Assembly (NCBI GenBank): GCA_965232405.1
Contig: OZ246966.1
Location: 1,240,001 to 1,304,000, forward strand
Reading direction: 5' to 3'
Length of the DNA stretch: 64,000 nucleotides
DNA from: RCIO01 sp965232405
GTDB taxonomy: Bacteria > Pseudomonadota > Alphaproteobacteria > Rhizobiales > Rhizobiaceae
Shown one piece after another: positions 26,051-36,703 of this stretch; position 1 is the first letter of the stretch; each line of letters starts with the position of its first letter. A program made the translations under genes and the position numbers. The notes beneath the pieces are model-generated. The model had not been told where the DNA came from and did not search any database. It was given only the letters and a program-made list of their open reading frames with translations.

Positions 26051-28681
26051 CTAGCTAATTTTGTCGATCATTTGTGCACGCATGTCCTTACCCTCGATGG
26101 ATTTTTCCACGACGATGAAGAGCCCCATTCCGGTACTTTTTGTCTCCCACAACTGACCGATTGTGCGCTTCTCGTCAGTATCAGAACCCTCGGCCGTCAA
26201 TTCGCCCTTGTACTCCACCACTAGCAGGCGACCATCCTCAAGCTGAGCGACGAAGTCGGGGTAGAACTTATCCGTGGCAGTGGGCAGCCAGAACGAGTTC
26301 GGATGACGCGCAACGTTTCGAATCCAGAAGGCAAGCCCCGGCAGGCTGTCGATAGCCTGCGCGCATTGAAATTCCTCGCCGGTTTCCGCACCATCGAAGG
26401 CTGGGACATTCTCCGGACCGAGGAAGTGCCTGCGCGGCTTCCAGCGGCCGCGATACCGACGCTGGTCCCAATACATCCCCTCTTTGAACGCAAAGGCATG
26501 GTCGAACGACACTGCTACCTTTGCCTCCGGTGCGAACAGGTATTGTTGGTAGACCTCGTTACGTTCTCGCTGGCGGATAGCTGTGATCTTATCCCTAATC
26601 TTGCGCGCGAGAATGAACTTGCAGCGCATAAGCGCAGCGATGTGCATGCCGCGGCTGTTGATCAAGTGGCCAATGAGATCACGTAACCAACGAAGCAGTT
26701 CTGCCTGGTGTATGTCTGGCTGGCGCACTTGCCGGTCCAACCAAATGGCCAGCGCTTCCGGTGTCCAACCTTCAACGTTCACGTCAAGAGCAAGTTGCTC
26801 TTCCTCGTCTGCAAATTGGTAAGTGACACGATTTCCGTCCAAATCGATTTCGAAGCTGCGAGCAGTTTCGCGAATGGCAAACTCGGACTCACCTAGTCTT
26901 GAAGAGTGATCCAACAGCGACCAGTCGTGGAATTCCATGAACACATCCGTGTCGGCGAATGCGAACTCGCCCTGTATCTCAGACACCAAACGAGGAACGT
27001 TGAAGGGCTGATTACGTGCTGCGGGCGAAATCTCCATGCCAGCCGCGCGGCGGTGCGCTTCCACCGCTGCACGGAACAATTCCTTTTCGGAATCGGGCAG
27101 CGCAGCTGCGACATCATCTTCCAGAGTTTTTGAAACGGCGCCAAATACCTTGATTTCGTGCTTGCCTTCAGGAGTCAAAACAAGTTCGGCATTGTCTCTC
27201 GGCAGTCTGCCAAAAGCATCTGCGACTTCTTGGCTTGCCGTTACCTGATGACTGAATATGGGGCCTTGCCGTTTGTCCAACCCGAACAGGCCGGTTTCAT
27301 CTAGATGACCCTGCGCCGGCTCAATATTGTCGCGAGCTTCGTCTTCCTCGAAGCCCATATCAACGAGCTTGTCTGCCAGAGCACGGGCCGCATCACCAAA
27401 TGAAGGCTCCGAGAGAAACGCGTAGGCACGATTTAGTTCGTCTGCCTTTCGCCGCTTGGCGTAAGGCATCCGCAACACGCGCCCCAGAAGCTGCTCCACG
27501 TCCACCGCGCTCTGGATGCGTGAGACAGAGCAGAATGCGTAGGCAAACGAGCAATCCCAACCCTCTTTTAGAGCTTCAACGGTGATGACGTACTCGATCA
27601 GGCATTTTGGATCGAACAGGTTGATGCCGTCGAGCTCTCGTTGGTCGCCAGTCGCGACTGCAATCTTGTGCTCGGGGATCTGCTCTACGTCGATCAGGTG
27701 CTTCTTCAACGCCTCAACAGTCACCTCCTGGTTCTTCGGCTGTGCCTGGAACAGGACAATGGGCCGTATGTAATCGGCATCGGCCGCCGCCGTCTCAGCC
27801 AGCGACGCGCGCGACGCGATTGCCCCGTTCACGGCATTCTGCCAAGTGTCGTGCTCTGACAGGATGATCGGCAGCTTGATCATTTCCTCGAGTTTCAGTT
27901 CCTGCGCCGTCACGCTGTGCAGGATGTTTGAGTTGAGCCGCGGAGTCGCCGTGAACTCAATAATCGCCGACGGGTTGACCCGCGCCTGCATCTCGCGGGT
28001 AAGGCCGGTCACCGCGTTGTGCGCTTCGTCCACGATCATCAGCGGCCGGTGCACATGCATGAGATTGGCGAACGAGAACTTCACGCCGCCTCCTTCTAGC
28101 GTTTCCAGCCCCTTCAGAATCTTGGGCAAGGCCGTAAAATGCGGCTCCATGTTCTCGTTGTGGGCGTAGACTTTCCGCCCCTCGGTGTTCGACACCCGCA
28201 GCGTCTGGATCGTTCCAACGACGATGCAGCAATGGTCGCGAATGTCGTGCGGTCGGACATGCGTGAAATCGGCAATGTCAAACACGCGCACCCGGCCGTC
28301 GAACGCCTCGTCCAGCGCCTGCCGATAGGGGTGGCGAGCATTCTTAAGCGCTTCGACCGTCTGCAGCCGGATAGTGTTCGATGGCACCAGCCACAGGACC
28401 ATCGGATAGTCCTTCTCCACCCAAGCGTCGCGCGCGATACCGATGGAATGGGCGCCGAGGATCGTCTTGCCGCCACCGGTGGGCAAGCGCAGGCAAACGT
28501 AAGGAACCGCTGGCAGCTCGACGAGCGGCGTGTATGTGCCGCCGTATCGGCCGAGCCTCTTGGCCTGGTCCGGTTCCTTCGTGATCGCCTCATAGGCGCC
28601 TTTTGGGCCTGCCACGCGCGCCTCCTCGAAGAAGCGTCGAAGAACGGAGAGGGTATCGTTCTGGTATTGCTTCAGTTTCAT
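26051..28681 (-). CDS. Type III restriction enzyme, helicase-nuclease (Res) subunit
   Basis: An 876-residue DEAD/DEAH-box protein. Motif I is LPTGGGKT (about residues 66-73) and motif II is MIVDEAHN. FTATPRLNSN is motif III, and AVDVEQLLGRVLRMPYAKRR is motif VI. The C-terminus has a PD-(D/E)xK nuclease site (FYPDFVAQLEDGRLLVVEYKG) that would cut DNA. In type III systems Res and Mod form one complex that translocates on DNA and cuts away from unmethylated sites. It is somewhat shorter than classical Res (about 970 residues). It starts 10 bp after mod and is co-transcribed with it. The coding sequence is visibly less GC-rich than gyrB beside it, which suggests transfer. Confidence 0.9.
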   Translation of the reverse strand: MKLKQYQNDTLSVLRRFFEEARVAGPKGAYEAITKEPDQAKRLGRYGGTYTPLVELPAVPYVCLRLPTGGGKTILGAHSIGIARDAWVEKDYPMVLWLVPSNTIRLQTVEALKNARHPYRQALDEAFDGRVRVFDIADFTHVRPHDIRDHCCIVVGTIQTLRVSNTEGRKVYAHNENMEPHFTALPKILKGLETLEGGGVKFSFANLMHVHRPLMIVDEAHNAVTGLTREMQARVNPSAIIEFTATPRLNSNILHSVTAQELKLEEMIKLPIILSEHDTWQNAVNGAIASRASLAETAAADADYIRPIVLFQAQPKNQEVTVEALKKHLIDVEQIPEHKIAVATGDQRELDGINLFDPKCLIEYVITVEALKEGWDCSFAYAFCSVSRIQSAVDVEQLLGRVLRMPYAKRRKADELNRAYAFLSEPSFGDAARALADKLVDMGFEEDEARDNIEPAQGHLDETGLFGLDKRQGPIFSHQVTASQEVADAFGRLPRDNAELVLTPEGKHEIKVFGAVSKTLEDDVAAALPDSEKELFRAAVEAHRRAAGMEISPAARNQPFNVPRLVSEIQGEFAFADTDVFMEFHDWSLLDHSSRLGESEFAIRETARSFEIDLDGNRVTYQFADEEEQLALDVNVEGWTPEALAIWLDRQVRQPDIHQAELLRWLRDLIGHLINSRGMHIAALMRCKFILARKIRDKITAIRQRERNEVYQQYLFAPEAKVAVSFDHAFAFKEGMYWDQRRYRGRWKPRRHFLGPENVPAFDGAETGEEFQCAQAIDSLPGLAFWIRNVARHPNSFWLPTATDKFYPDFVAQLEDGRLLVVEYKGELTAEGSDTDEKRTIGQLWETKSTGMGLFIVVEKSIEGKDMRAQMIDKIS

Positions 28682-28691
28682 CAGATGCCCC

Positions 28692-30242
28692 TCATGCCCG
28701 CGCTTTGACGTCGTAGGGCGTCTGCTTAAAGGTGATGCGTTCGCGGTCCAGCGTCGTGGGCGTCAGCCGGGATTGTTCGCCATAGACGGTGAGCGGGCCT
28801 TCGAAGTCGGGTACCAGTTTGGCGATCTCTTCGCGGATCAGCGCCAGGGTGGCACGGGTCAGCACGTTGCCTCCACCCGGCCGCTTGTCGCCGAGGATGC
28901 CGTTATAGAGCAGCGCGAAGGCGCGGCCGTCCTCGATACCGAGCAGCGGACTGGCGCTGCTGCCATCCCACGGTCGGTCCGTTTCCGAGAACCAGACGTG
29001 GGCGGCCAGCACCGGGAAGCGGATGTCCTGCCGAATGTGACCTTCCTCGTCGAATACAGGCGGGCCGAGACGGTAGAAGCGGAAACCGCCGCCGCCTTGC
29101 CAACCCTCTGCCTCTGAAATGCCGCCCTGTTCGCGCTCGATGACCTTCTGCAATCGCGGCGCGCAGTGGGTACGGGCGTGCCCGCCCATCTCGATGCCAA
29201 TGTAACGACGACCCATCTTGTGCGCGACGGCAGCGGTGGTACCGGAACCGAGAAAGGAGTCGAGTACGAAGTCGCCAGGATTGGTCGCGGCAAGCAGTAT
29301 TCGTTGGACAAGGCGCTCGGGTTTAGGTGTAGTAAATGGCGCCTCCGAGAACAGCTGGAGCGCTTCGTTCCGGGCTTCTTGATTGTGGCCGACTTCAGAA
29401 TTGAGCCATATGGATCTAGGAACTACAGGGCGCGCATCCGACAGAAATTTCTTGATTCGAGGCGACTCAGAAGTTCCATCTCGGCCCCACCATATCATGT
29501 CTTCCAACAGGTGTTTCCTATGAGCCTCTGGGCCATATGCCCACACCCTTGTTTTCTTGGGCCATATCTCTTTCCCACTGATCGGCTGGATAATTGGGTA
29601 ATAGAGGTTCGGCCGCTCCTTGACAGATTTTGCGCATGTATATGCAGCGGAATTCCAAGGACCACGAGGATCATTATCCGGATTCTTATAATTTTTCGCC
29701 TGTACATCATTCAACGGAAGCCTGTTTGGACGCCACGTTGATTTATCACGAGCGAAAACGAGTGTGTTATCATGGTCCTTGCTAAAATATATCGCGTCGT
29801 TGGCGGGTGATGTGCGCTTCTGCCAAACAATATTCCCGATGAAGTTCGAACGCCCAAAAACCTCGTCCATGATTACCTTGAGGTAGTGCCCCTCGTTGTC
29901 GTCGATGGACACCCAGATCGAGCCATCCTCGGCTAGGAGATCGCGGAGCAGTTCCAGCCGGGGCCACATCATGGCCAACCATTGCGTATGTTCTAAGTTG
30001 TCGTCGTAGTGCTCGAAGGCTGAGCGCGTGTTGTAGGGCGGGTCGATGTAGATGCATTTCACCCGACCGGCATAGAAGGGCAGCAACGCCTTTAGCCCTT
30101 CGAGGTTGTCGCCCTGGATCAACATGTTGCCGGAAGCTCCGTCACCGGCTGACAATTCGGTGACTTCCTCCAACAGGCGATACGGCACGCGCTGCGCCGT
30201 GCGGATGTCCTCGTCCCGAGTCAGCCAGTTCAGTATCGGCAT
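28692..30242 (-). CDS. Type III DNA methyltransferase (Mod), N6-adenine
   Basis: A 516-residue beta-class amino-methyltransferase: motif IV DPPYNT comes before motif I (DSFLGSGTTAAVA), with the target-recognition domain between them. IYIDPPYNTRSAFEHYDDNLEHTQWLAMMWPRL is the catalytic region. The recognition domain (residues about 140-290) is encoded by clearly AT-richer DNA; the stretch 29641-29700 counts 26 G+C of 60. It would methylate one adenine in an asymmetric site and give sequence specificity to Res. The start ATG 30242 has no strong ribosome-binding site. A TTGACG promoter lies 30 to 60 bases upstream. The recognition sequence cannot be read from the protein. Confidence 0.92.
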   Translation of the reverse strand: MPILNWLTRDEDIRTAQRVPYRLLEEVTELSAGDGASGNMLIQGDNLEGLKALLPFYAGRVKCIYIDPPYNTRSAFEHYDDNLEHTQWLAMMWPRLELLRDLLAEDGSIWVSIDDNEGHYLKVIMDEVFGRSNFIGNIVWQKRTSPANDAIYFSKDHDNTLVFARDKSTWRPNRLPLNDVQAKNYKNPDNDPRGPWNSAAYTCAKSVKERPNLYYPIIQPISGKEIWPKKTRVWAYGPEAHRKHLLEDMIWWGRDGTSESPRIKKFLSDARPVVPRSIWLNSEVGHNQEARNEALQLFSEAPFTTPKPERLVQRILLAATNPGDFVLDSFLGSGTTAAVAHKMGRRYIGIEMGGHARTHCAPRLQKVIEREQGGISEAEGWQGGGGFRFYRLGPPVFDEEGHIRQDIRFPVLAAHVWFSETDRPWDGSSASPLLGIEDGRAFALLYNGILGDKRPGGGNVLTRATLALIREEIAKLVPDFEGPLTVYGEQSRLTPTTLDRERITFKQTPYDVKARA

Positions 30243-30276
30243 GCATCAGCCCGTGTTCTTGCGGCTCACGGTAACG

Positions 30277-30304
30277 GTATTAGACACAGCCTCGCGAGCG
30301 TCAA
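30277..30304 (-). promoter_or_regulatory. mod-res promoter
   Basis: On the minus strand TTGACG (30299-30304), 16 bases, TAATAC (30277-30282). The -35 is near-perfect and the -10 moderate. The transcript would start near 30270, giving a leader of about 28 bases before the mod ATG. Confidence 0.4.
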
Positions 30305-30573
30305 CTGATGGATATATTTCGGGACGCCTCTATAAATCGCCCACGTGGACAAACCACACACCCTCCCCCTTCCAACCCCTTGCCCCGCCTGCATTCCGCG
30401 ATTTTTCGCCCGCCAACCTATCCACGCCCTTTCGACCTCCCTTACCCTTGAGCCGGTTCCTCCCGCGGGAACGCCGATCTTGAATGCGCGAGGGAGGACG
30501 CGCCTCCGTCGCGGTCTCGTGAGCCGCGGCCGGGGGCGGTCGCCCGAGGCGATCAATCGACAACGAGGCAGGC
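30305..30573. other. Intergenic region, C/T-rich on the plus strand
   Basis: Part of the 331-bp gap between mod and the next gene. It has CCACGTGG (about 30340) and runs of C with T. No open frame with a ribosome-binding site, no strong hairpin with a T-run, and no repeat is seen. A weak 5-bp hairpin (GTTCC/GGAAC) lies near 30455-30470. This is probably the 5' region of the following gene plus the edge of the restriction module. Confidence 0.4.
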
Positions 30574-31005
30574 ATGATGGAAGGCGCAATGGAGCAGGAA
30601 CGGGCGGCGCTGATGCGCATCGTCACTCTGCTCATTGCGCTGGCCGGCCTGGCCGAACTGGCAGCCAGCCGTTCGCCCGCCATGCGTGGTTTCGTGCTCT
30701 GGGTCCTGCGCCGCGCCGAGGCCGTGGCGCGGGATTTCGTCGGACAGGATGCGCCATCGATGCCGCCGGCGGGCTGTCGCCCGGCGGACGCAATGCGCCT
30801 TGCCGCAAGCCTTCGCAGGCTCGCCCGGCAGCTTGAACGCCAGTCAAAACGACAGGCGCGGCTGATGCTTGGCATGTGTGGCGCGGGCTCCGCCGGGACA
30901 CAAGCGCGGCAACCGGTCGCAATGCCGGCCATGCACGACGTCGCGCATGCCTTGACCATGCTCGCGGGACTCGCCTGGCCGATTCCCGCACCCGACACGT
31001 CTTAA
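30574..31005 (+). CDS. Small hypothetical membrane-associated protein
   Basis: A 143-residue protein of unknown family. Residues about 13-32 (LMRIVTLLIALAGLAELAAS) form one likely membrane helix. Then comes a helical, Arg/Ala-rich segment (LAASLRRLARQLERQSKRQARLML) that could bind nucleic acid or lipid, and a C-terminal hydrophobic stretch. In-frame ATGs occur at 30574, 30577 and 30589; the last has GGAAGG upstream, so the true start may be 30589. It lies between the restriction module and rpsU, with no operon partner. The reading frame and codon use fit a real gene but no function can be named. Confidence 0.55.
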   Translation: MMEGAMEQERAALMRIVTLLIALAGLAELAASRSPAMRGFVLWVLRRAEAVARDFVGQDAPSMPPAGCRPADAMRLAASLRRLARQLERQSKRQARLMLGMCGAGSAGTQARQPVAMPAMHDVAHALTMLAGLAWPIPAPDTS

Positions 31006-31204
31006 GCCGCGCTGCGCGCCCCGAGAACCCCGAGCAACGCCGCGCGTCCGCGCTCTGGCGGCGAATGCGTTTGCGCGCATGAAGCGCGCGAAGCCAGAAT
31101 ATCGATTTGTCCTGGAGCGGAAGGGGGAAGCACAGACACGGCCGCAGGCCGCAAGCCCGACCGGGCGTCGGGCCGAGTGGCCCGCCCCCGCGGAGGGTCA
31201 GCGA

Positions 31205-31223
31205 CCCCGGACTCGATCCGGGG
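31205..31223. repeat. Short REP-like palindrome
   Basis: CCCCGGA (31205-31211), a CTCGA loop, TCCGGGG (31217-31223). This 7-bp perfect palindrome, of the form CCCCGGACTyGATCCGGGG, resembles a palindromic intergenic motif that I recall as frequent in rhizobial genomes. It lies in the 247-bp gap between the unknown gene and rpsU, which otherwise holds nothing recognisable apart from GC-rich, weakly structured DNA. Confidence 0.4.
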
Positions 31224-31252
31224 GAGCGATGCGACCCGTGAGCGAAAAAACT

Positions 31253-31492
31253 TTAACGGCGGCCGCCGGCGGCTGCCTTCTTGCGCGGCAGGAGGCCTTC
31301 GCGCTGGGCCTGCTTGCGGGCCAGCTTGCGCATGCGGCGCACGGCCTCGGCGCGCTGGCGAGCGCGGCGCTCGGACGGCTTTTCGTAGGAACGGCGCGCT
31401 TTCATCTCGCGGAAAACGCCTTCGCGCTGCATCTTCTTCTTCAGGACCTTCAGCGCCTGGTCGACATTGTTATCGCGTACGAGAACCTGCAA
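31253..31492 (-). CDS. rpsU: 30S ribosomal protein S21
   Basis: A 79-residue very basic protein with the S21 opening QVLVRDNNVDQALKVLKKKMQREGVFREMK. A rhizobial-type Arg/Lys-rich tail (ARQRAEAVRRMRKLARKQAQREGLLPRKK) follows. S21 sits on the small subunit near the anti-Shine-Dalgarno end of 16S rRNA and helps initiation. It starts with TTG at 31492, five bases after AGAAGGAAG; no ATG or GTG would give the family N-terminus. A longer in-frame extension upstream overlaps the next gene and is not coding. Its leader of about 150 bases carries a 9-bp hairpin. Confidence 0.95.
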   Translation of the reverse strand: MQVLVRDNNVDQALKVLKKKMQREGVFREMKARRSYEKPSERRARQRAEAVRRMRKLARKQAQREGLLPRKKAAAGGRR

Positions 31493-31601
31493 TTGATCTT
31501 CCTTCTTGTTGGACGGCAAAAAGCGATTGCCGCCGGCATCGGGGTCAGCCGCTTCGGAATCCGAGAGAAACGACAGGTTAGGCGCAGGAAGCTCCTGAAA
31601 G

Positions 31602-31678
31602 GCGTCGCCATCCTCGAATTGGCGACGCGAGCCCGCGCAACGTGGCCGGAACATAGGGATTCGCGCGCCAAACGCAAC
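31602..31678 (-). promoter_or_regulatory. rpsU promoter and leader hairpin
   Basis: Minus strand GTTGCG (31673-31678), 16 bases, CTATGT (31651-31656) is a plausible housekeeping promoter. Downstream in the leader, TGGCGACGC (31620-31628) and GCGTCGCCA (31602-31610) form a perfect 9-bp stem. Read on the RNA strand, its 9-base loop is ATTCGAGGA and contains GAGGA. This could be a control element for S21 expression or simply a stable leader hairpin. Confidence 0.45.
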
Positions 31679-31706
31679 CCCCGAAGGGCGGGAAATCAGC
31701 CCGGAA

Positions 31707-32240
31707 TCAGCCGGCTGCGCGGCGGCGCCAGGCGTAACCTTCGCCTTTCGCGGCTTCCTTCGCGGTCGGCTGGTAGTGGAGCGGAATGCCGCCCGTCTCA
31801 CCCTTTTCCAGCCGCTTCAGCGTGGCCGGGTTGGACACTTCGAACTCGGTGAAGCCGGTGCGGATCATGTGCGGCAGCTGGTCGGTGAGCACGTCACCCG
31901 TAGCGCGCAGCGGGCCGGCATATCCATGGCGCGTTCTGAGCAGTTCCGCCTTGGAGAAGGACCGCCCGTCGCTGAAAGCGGGAAAAGCCAGCGCCACCAG
32001 TCCGACCGAAGGAAGATGCGGGAGGACGTCGTCCAAATCCTCGCCCGGCGCGATCTCCACGCCGATCCGGTCGTCGAGCTCGCCACGGCGGTTGTCGCCA
32101 ACGGCAAGGAATGCCGGCAAAGGCAGCAGATAACGCCCCTCGCCGGCATCGGCCGGCAGTTCCTCGACACGCTGCCAGGCGTCGTCGCGAAAGCCATCGT
32201 TGGTCCACAGCCGGGCCTTGATTTCGGTATGTTCAGTCAT
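31707..32240 (-). CDS. DUF934 protein of the sulfate-reduction operon
   Basis: A 177-residue protein. The N-terminal half has LLPLPAFLA and the IGVEIAPGEDLDDVLPHLPSVGLVALAFPAFSDGRSFS stretch that marks DUF934. The second half has RTRHGYAGPLRATGDVLTDQLPHMIRTGF. DUF934 proteins are found almost only beside cysH/cysI in Proteobacteria and are thought to assist assimilatory sulfate reduction; the exact task is unknown. It starts 7 bp after the end of cysH and is the last gene of the operon on this strand. Confidence 0.92.
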   Translation of the reverse strand: MTEHTEIKARLWTNDGFRDDAWQRVEELPADAGEGRYLLPLPAFLAVGDNRRGELDDRIGVEIAPGEDLDDVLPHLPSVGLVALAFPAFSDGRSFSKAELLRTRHGYAGPLRATGDVLTDQLPHMIRTGFTEFEVSNPATLKRLEKGETGGIPLHYQPTAKEAAKGEGYAWRRRAAG

Positions 32241-32247
32241 GTCGGTC

Positions 32248-32974
32248 CTAGAGTGACGAAGAGTCCAGCGATGCATCGAGCCCCGGAAGGTGGATGCCGC
32301 ATTCGGTCTTGGCGGAGCCGGCCCAGCGTCCCGAGCGCGCGTCCTCGCCGGGTTTGGCGGGTTCGGTGCAGGGGAAGCAGCCGATCGACAGATAGCCATA
32401 GGCCACCAGCGGGTTCTCGCGCAGATTGTTGGCGCGCATGAACGCGGCAAGGTCTTCCGTCGTCCAACCGGCAAGCGGGTTGATGCGCACGCGCTCGCCG
32501 ACGGCCTCGAACACCGGCATGGTGGCGCGGGAACCGGACTGGAAGCGCTTGCGGCCGGTGAACCAGGCCCGGTACGGCTTCACCGCGCGCGCCATCGGCT
32601 CCACCTTGCGAATGTCGCAGCAGGCGGTCGTGTCTCGTTGGTGCAGCAGGCCGTCCGGGTCTCGTTCGGCCAGCGTCTCGTCTCGCGGGTGGATGATCTT
32701 GAGATTGGTGAGGCCAAGGTCGGCAGCAAGCTGGTCGCGATATGCAATCGTCTCGCCGAAAAGCTTGCCCGTATCGAGAAACGCGACCGGCAGACCGGGA
32801 TCGACGTCGGCAATCAGCTTCAGCAGCACGGCTGAGTCGGCGCCGAAGGAGGAAACAGCCGCGATCTCGCCGGGAAACCAGTCGGTCATCGACCGGGCGA
32901 TGATCTCCTCGGCATCGAGGCGGCCGAAACGCGCCTCAAGCTCGGCAGCGCGCGCCAGCGCGCCGATGCCGGCG

Positions 32975-33000
<26 letters not shown>
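32248..33000 (-). CDS. cysH: Phosphoadenylyl/adenylyl-sulfate reductase
   Basis: A 250-residue reductase that makes sulfite. Cys127-Cys128 (TACCD) and Cys208-X2-Cys211 (GCFPC) are the four [4Fe-4S] ligands found in the APS-using type, as opposed to E. coli PAPS reductase, which lacks them. The catalytic Cys234 lies in KTECGIHL. SSFGADSAVLL is the phosphate-binding loop. So APS is the likely substrate. The start ATG at 33000 lies 26 bp inside cysI, and the stop is 7 bp before DUF934. The electron donor would be thioredoxin. Confidence 0.95.
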
Positions 33001-34651
<1,651 letters not shown>

Positions 34652-34693
34652 TATTTCTCTCTTTGCGCTGGCTTGCGGCTGGCAGATGCTGGT

Positions 34694-35002
34694 TCAGGCG
34701 GCGCTTGGAACGCCAAACCTTGCCTGCTTGCCAAGGTCATGGCGGTTGGTCGGGCCCGCGGCGCGGATGCGCTCACGCAGGCGGGAGGGAACGATCACGC
34801 CGTCGAGCAGATCGATGTCGATGAGATTGACGTCGACGACCTCGTTGTTGCGAACCGACGCGGCGCCAACGGCCTCGAGCTTCTCCTCGGCGGCCTTGTC
34901 GCGAGCGATCTCGGCGCCATCCATGACCTCCGACCAGTTGTGATCGGGCGTCAACCAGACTGCCTCGCCGTCGATCAGGCGGTTTGCCGTGAGAACCTTC
35001 AT
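34694..35002 (-). CDS. DUF2849 protein of the sulfate-reduction operon
   Basis: A 102-residue protein that begins MKVLTANRLIDGEAVWLTPDHNWSEVMDGAEIA, the DUF2849 pattern. It lies between cysG and cysI in many Alphaproteobacteria, and is presumed to have a minor or regulatory part in sulfite reduction. GGAG before the ATG at 35002 supports the start. It follows cysG by 9 bp and precedes cysI by 42 bp. No catalytic residues are recognisable. Confidence 0.9.
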   Translation of the reverse strand: MKVLTANRLIDGEAVWLTPDHNWSEVMDGAEIARDKAAEEKLEAVGAASVRNNEVVDVNLIDIDLLDGVIVPSRLRERIRAAGPTNRHDLGKQARFGVPSAA

Positions 35003-35011
35003 CGTCGTCTC

Positions 35012-36445
35012 CTAGACGTTCGCGCGCGCATTCTTGTGCGCGGCAATCGGAACGGAATTGTCAAAACGCGCGCCGGCAACGGCATCGCCAATAATCGTCA
35101 TCACCGGGCCGGTCAGTTCGGTCCGGTCGCCCAGTACGGGCAGATCGGCCAGCGTGCCGTGAAGCTGCCGGCGGCCAGGCTGGCTCGCATTCTCAACCAC
35201 TGCAACGCTTGTGTCGGGCGACAGCCCGGCGCCAATCAGCAGTTCCGCCACTTCGGCCGCATTGGAGCGGCCCATATAGACAGCGACCGTGGCGCCATCG
35301 ATTGCCAGCCGCGCCCAATCCGGCAGGCTTGCACCTTTCAGGTCATGGCCGGTGGTGAACACCATCGACGAGGCGATGCCGCGCAACGTAAGCGGCAGTT
35401 CGAAATCGGCGGCGGCCGCGAAGGCTGCAGTCACGCCCGGCACGACTTCGTAGGAAATTCCGGCATCACGCAGCGCTGCCATCTCCTCGCCGGCGCGGCC
35501 GAACACCAGCGGATCGCCGGACTTCAGCCGCACCACGCGCTTTCCGGCGCGGGCCAGCGCTACAAGAAGCTCGTTGATCTCGGCCTGCGACTTGGTGTGG
35601 CAGCCCTTGCGCTTGCCGGCTGCAACGCGCTCCGCATCGCGGCGGCCAAGCGCAACGACGGCTTCCGGCACCAGGGCATCATGCACGATGACGTCGGCTT
35701 CCATCATGAGACGATGGGCTCGCAGGGTGATCAGGTCTTCGGCGCCCGGACCGGCACCAACCAGCGCGACATGGCCTTCGTTGGCTTCGGGATGAAGCAG
35801 CAGGCTTTCCACCGTCCGGCGCGCGCCATCGGCATCGCCTATCTCGACCCTGCGCGCGGTTTCTCCGGCGAAGAATGCGTTCCAGAAGCTGCGGCGGGCG
35901 GAACCCTTTTCCACCAGCGTCTCAACCGTGGCGCGGTAGGCTGCGGCAAGCGATGCCAGCGCGCCGAGAGACGGCGGCAACAGCCGCTCGATCTGCATGC
36001 GGATTTTCTGGGCCAGAACCGGGCCTGCGCCTTCCGTGCCGATCGCCACCGCCAGCGGCGCGCGATTGATCAGAGCCGGCGTGTAGAAGTCGCACAGTTC
36101 CGGGCGGTCCACGGCATTTACCGGGATGCCGGCGGCGCGGGCGGCGTGAACCACCGCGATGTCGGCCTCCTCCTCGCCGGTGGCGGCGAACACAAGAGCC
36201 GCACCCTCGATATGCGAAGTGTTGAAAGGCTCAGCAATCATTGCCACGCCGTTACCTGCGGCCCATTCGGCAAACGCCCGATCGGCCCGCTCGGCAATGA
36301 CCGTCAGTTCCGCGCTGGACTGGGCAAGAAGACGAGCCTTGGCGAAGGCTTCCTCACCACCGCCGACAATGACCACGGCGCGCTCCGCCACCCGCATGAA
36401 AACGGGGAAGGCGTTCAGCTTCGGCTGTGATTGTCTCGCGTTCAA
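35012..36445 (-). CDS. cysG: Siroheme synthase (multifunctional)
   Basis: A 477-residue fusion. The N-terminal precorrin-2 dehydrogenase/ferrochelatase (residues about 1-200) has the NAD motif VVIVGGGEEAFAKARLL. The C-terminal uroporphyrinogen-III methyltransferase (CobA fold) has VALVGAGPGAEDLITLRAHRLMMEADVIVHDALVP, RLKSGDPLVFGRAGEE and EVVPGVTAAFAAAA. It makes the siroheme used by the sulfite reductase downstream. A TTG start at 36445 has GGAG seven bases upstream; another TTG at 36502 would add 19 residues without a ribosome-binding site. The gap to the next gene upstream is about 260 bp. Confidence 0.94.
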   Translation of the reverse strand: MNARQSQPKLNAFPVFMRVAERAVVIVGGGEEAFAKARLLAQSSAELTVIAERADRAFAEWAAGNGVAMIAEPFNTSHIEGAALVFAATGEEEADIAVVHAARAAGIPVNAVDRPELCDFYTPALINRAPLAVAIGTEGAGPVLAQKIRMQIERLLPPSLGALASLAAAYRATVETLVEKGSARRSFWNAFFAGETARRVEIGDADGARRTVESLLLHPEANEGHVALVGAGPGAEDLITLRAHRLMMEADVIVHDALVPEAVVALGRRDAERVAAGKRKGCHTKSQAEINELLVALARAGKRVVRLKSGDPLVFGRAGEEMAALRDAGISYEVVPGVTAAFAAAADFELPLTLRGIASSMVFTTGHDLKGASLPDWARLAIDGATVAVYMGRSNAAEVAELLIGAGLSPDTSVAVVENASQPGRRQLHGTLADLPVLGDRTELTGPVMTIIGDAVAGARFDNSVPIAAHKNARANV

Positions 36446-36703
36446 CGCAGTTCTCCAATCCAACAGTGATAATCGGTCCAGGCGAGGGGAATCTGAAGGC
36501 AATGTCTAGCGCAGCAAACAGTGGCGCTAAATCACTTTTCTCCACTGCGACGCCAATATGAAAAGCGAATCCCGTATTGCTGCGAAACGGGCATTTTTCG
36601 CGAACAGCTTGTCCGATGCCTTCCCCGCGTCACATAGGGGCTGCAGCATTGCTGAAGGGTGGGTTGGCAGTCGCGAAGACGGCGAAAACTCAAGGAGAAT
36701 TCG

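Noticed and set aside
31240..31275. Intrinsic terminator for rpsU
   Set aside because: A T6 run exists on the minus strand after the stop, but the only strong stem lies within the last codons and is seven or more bases away.
31493..31801. N-terminal extension of S21 by 103 residues
   Set aside because: In-frame by chance; it overlaps the DUF934 end and the promoter, and S21 proteins start at QVLVRDN.
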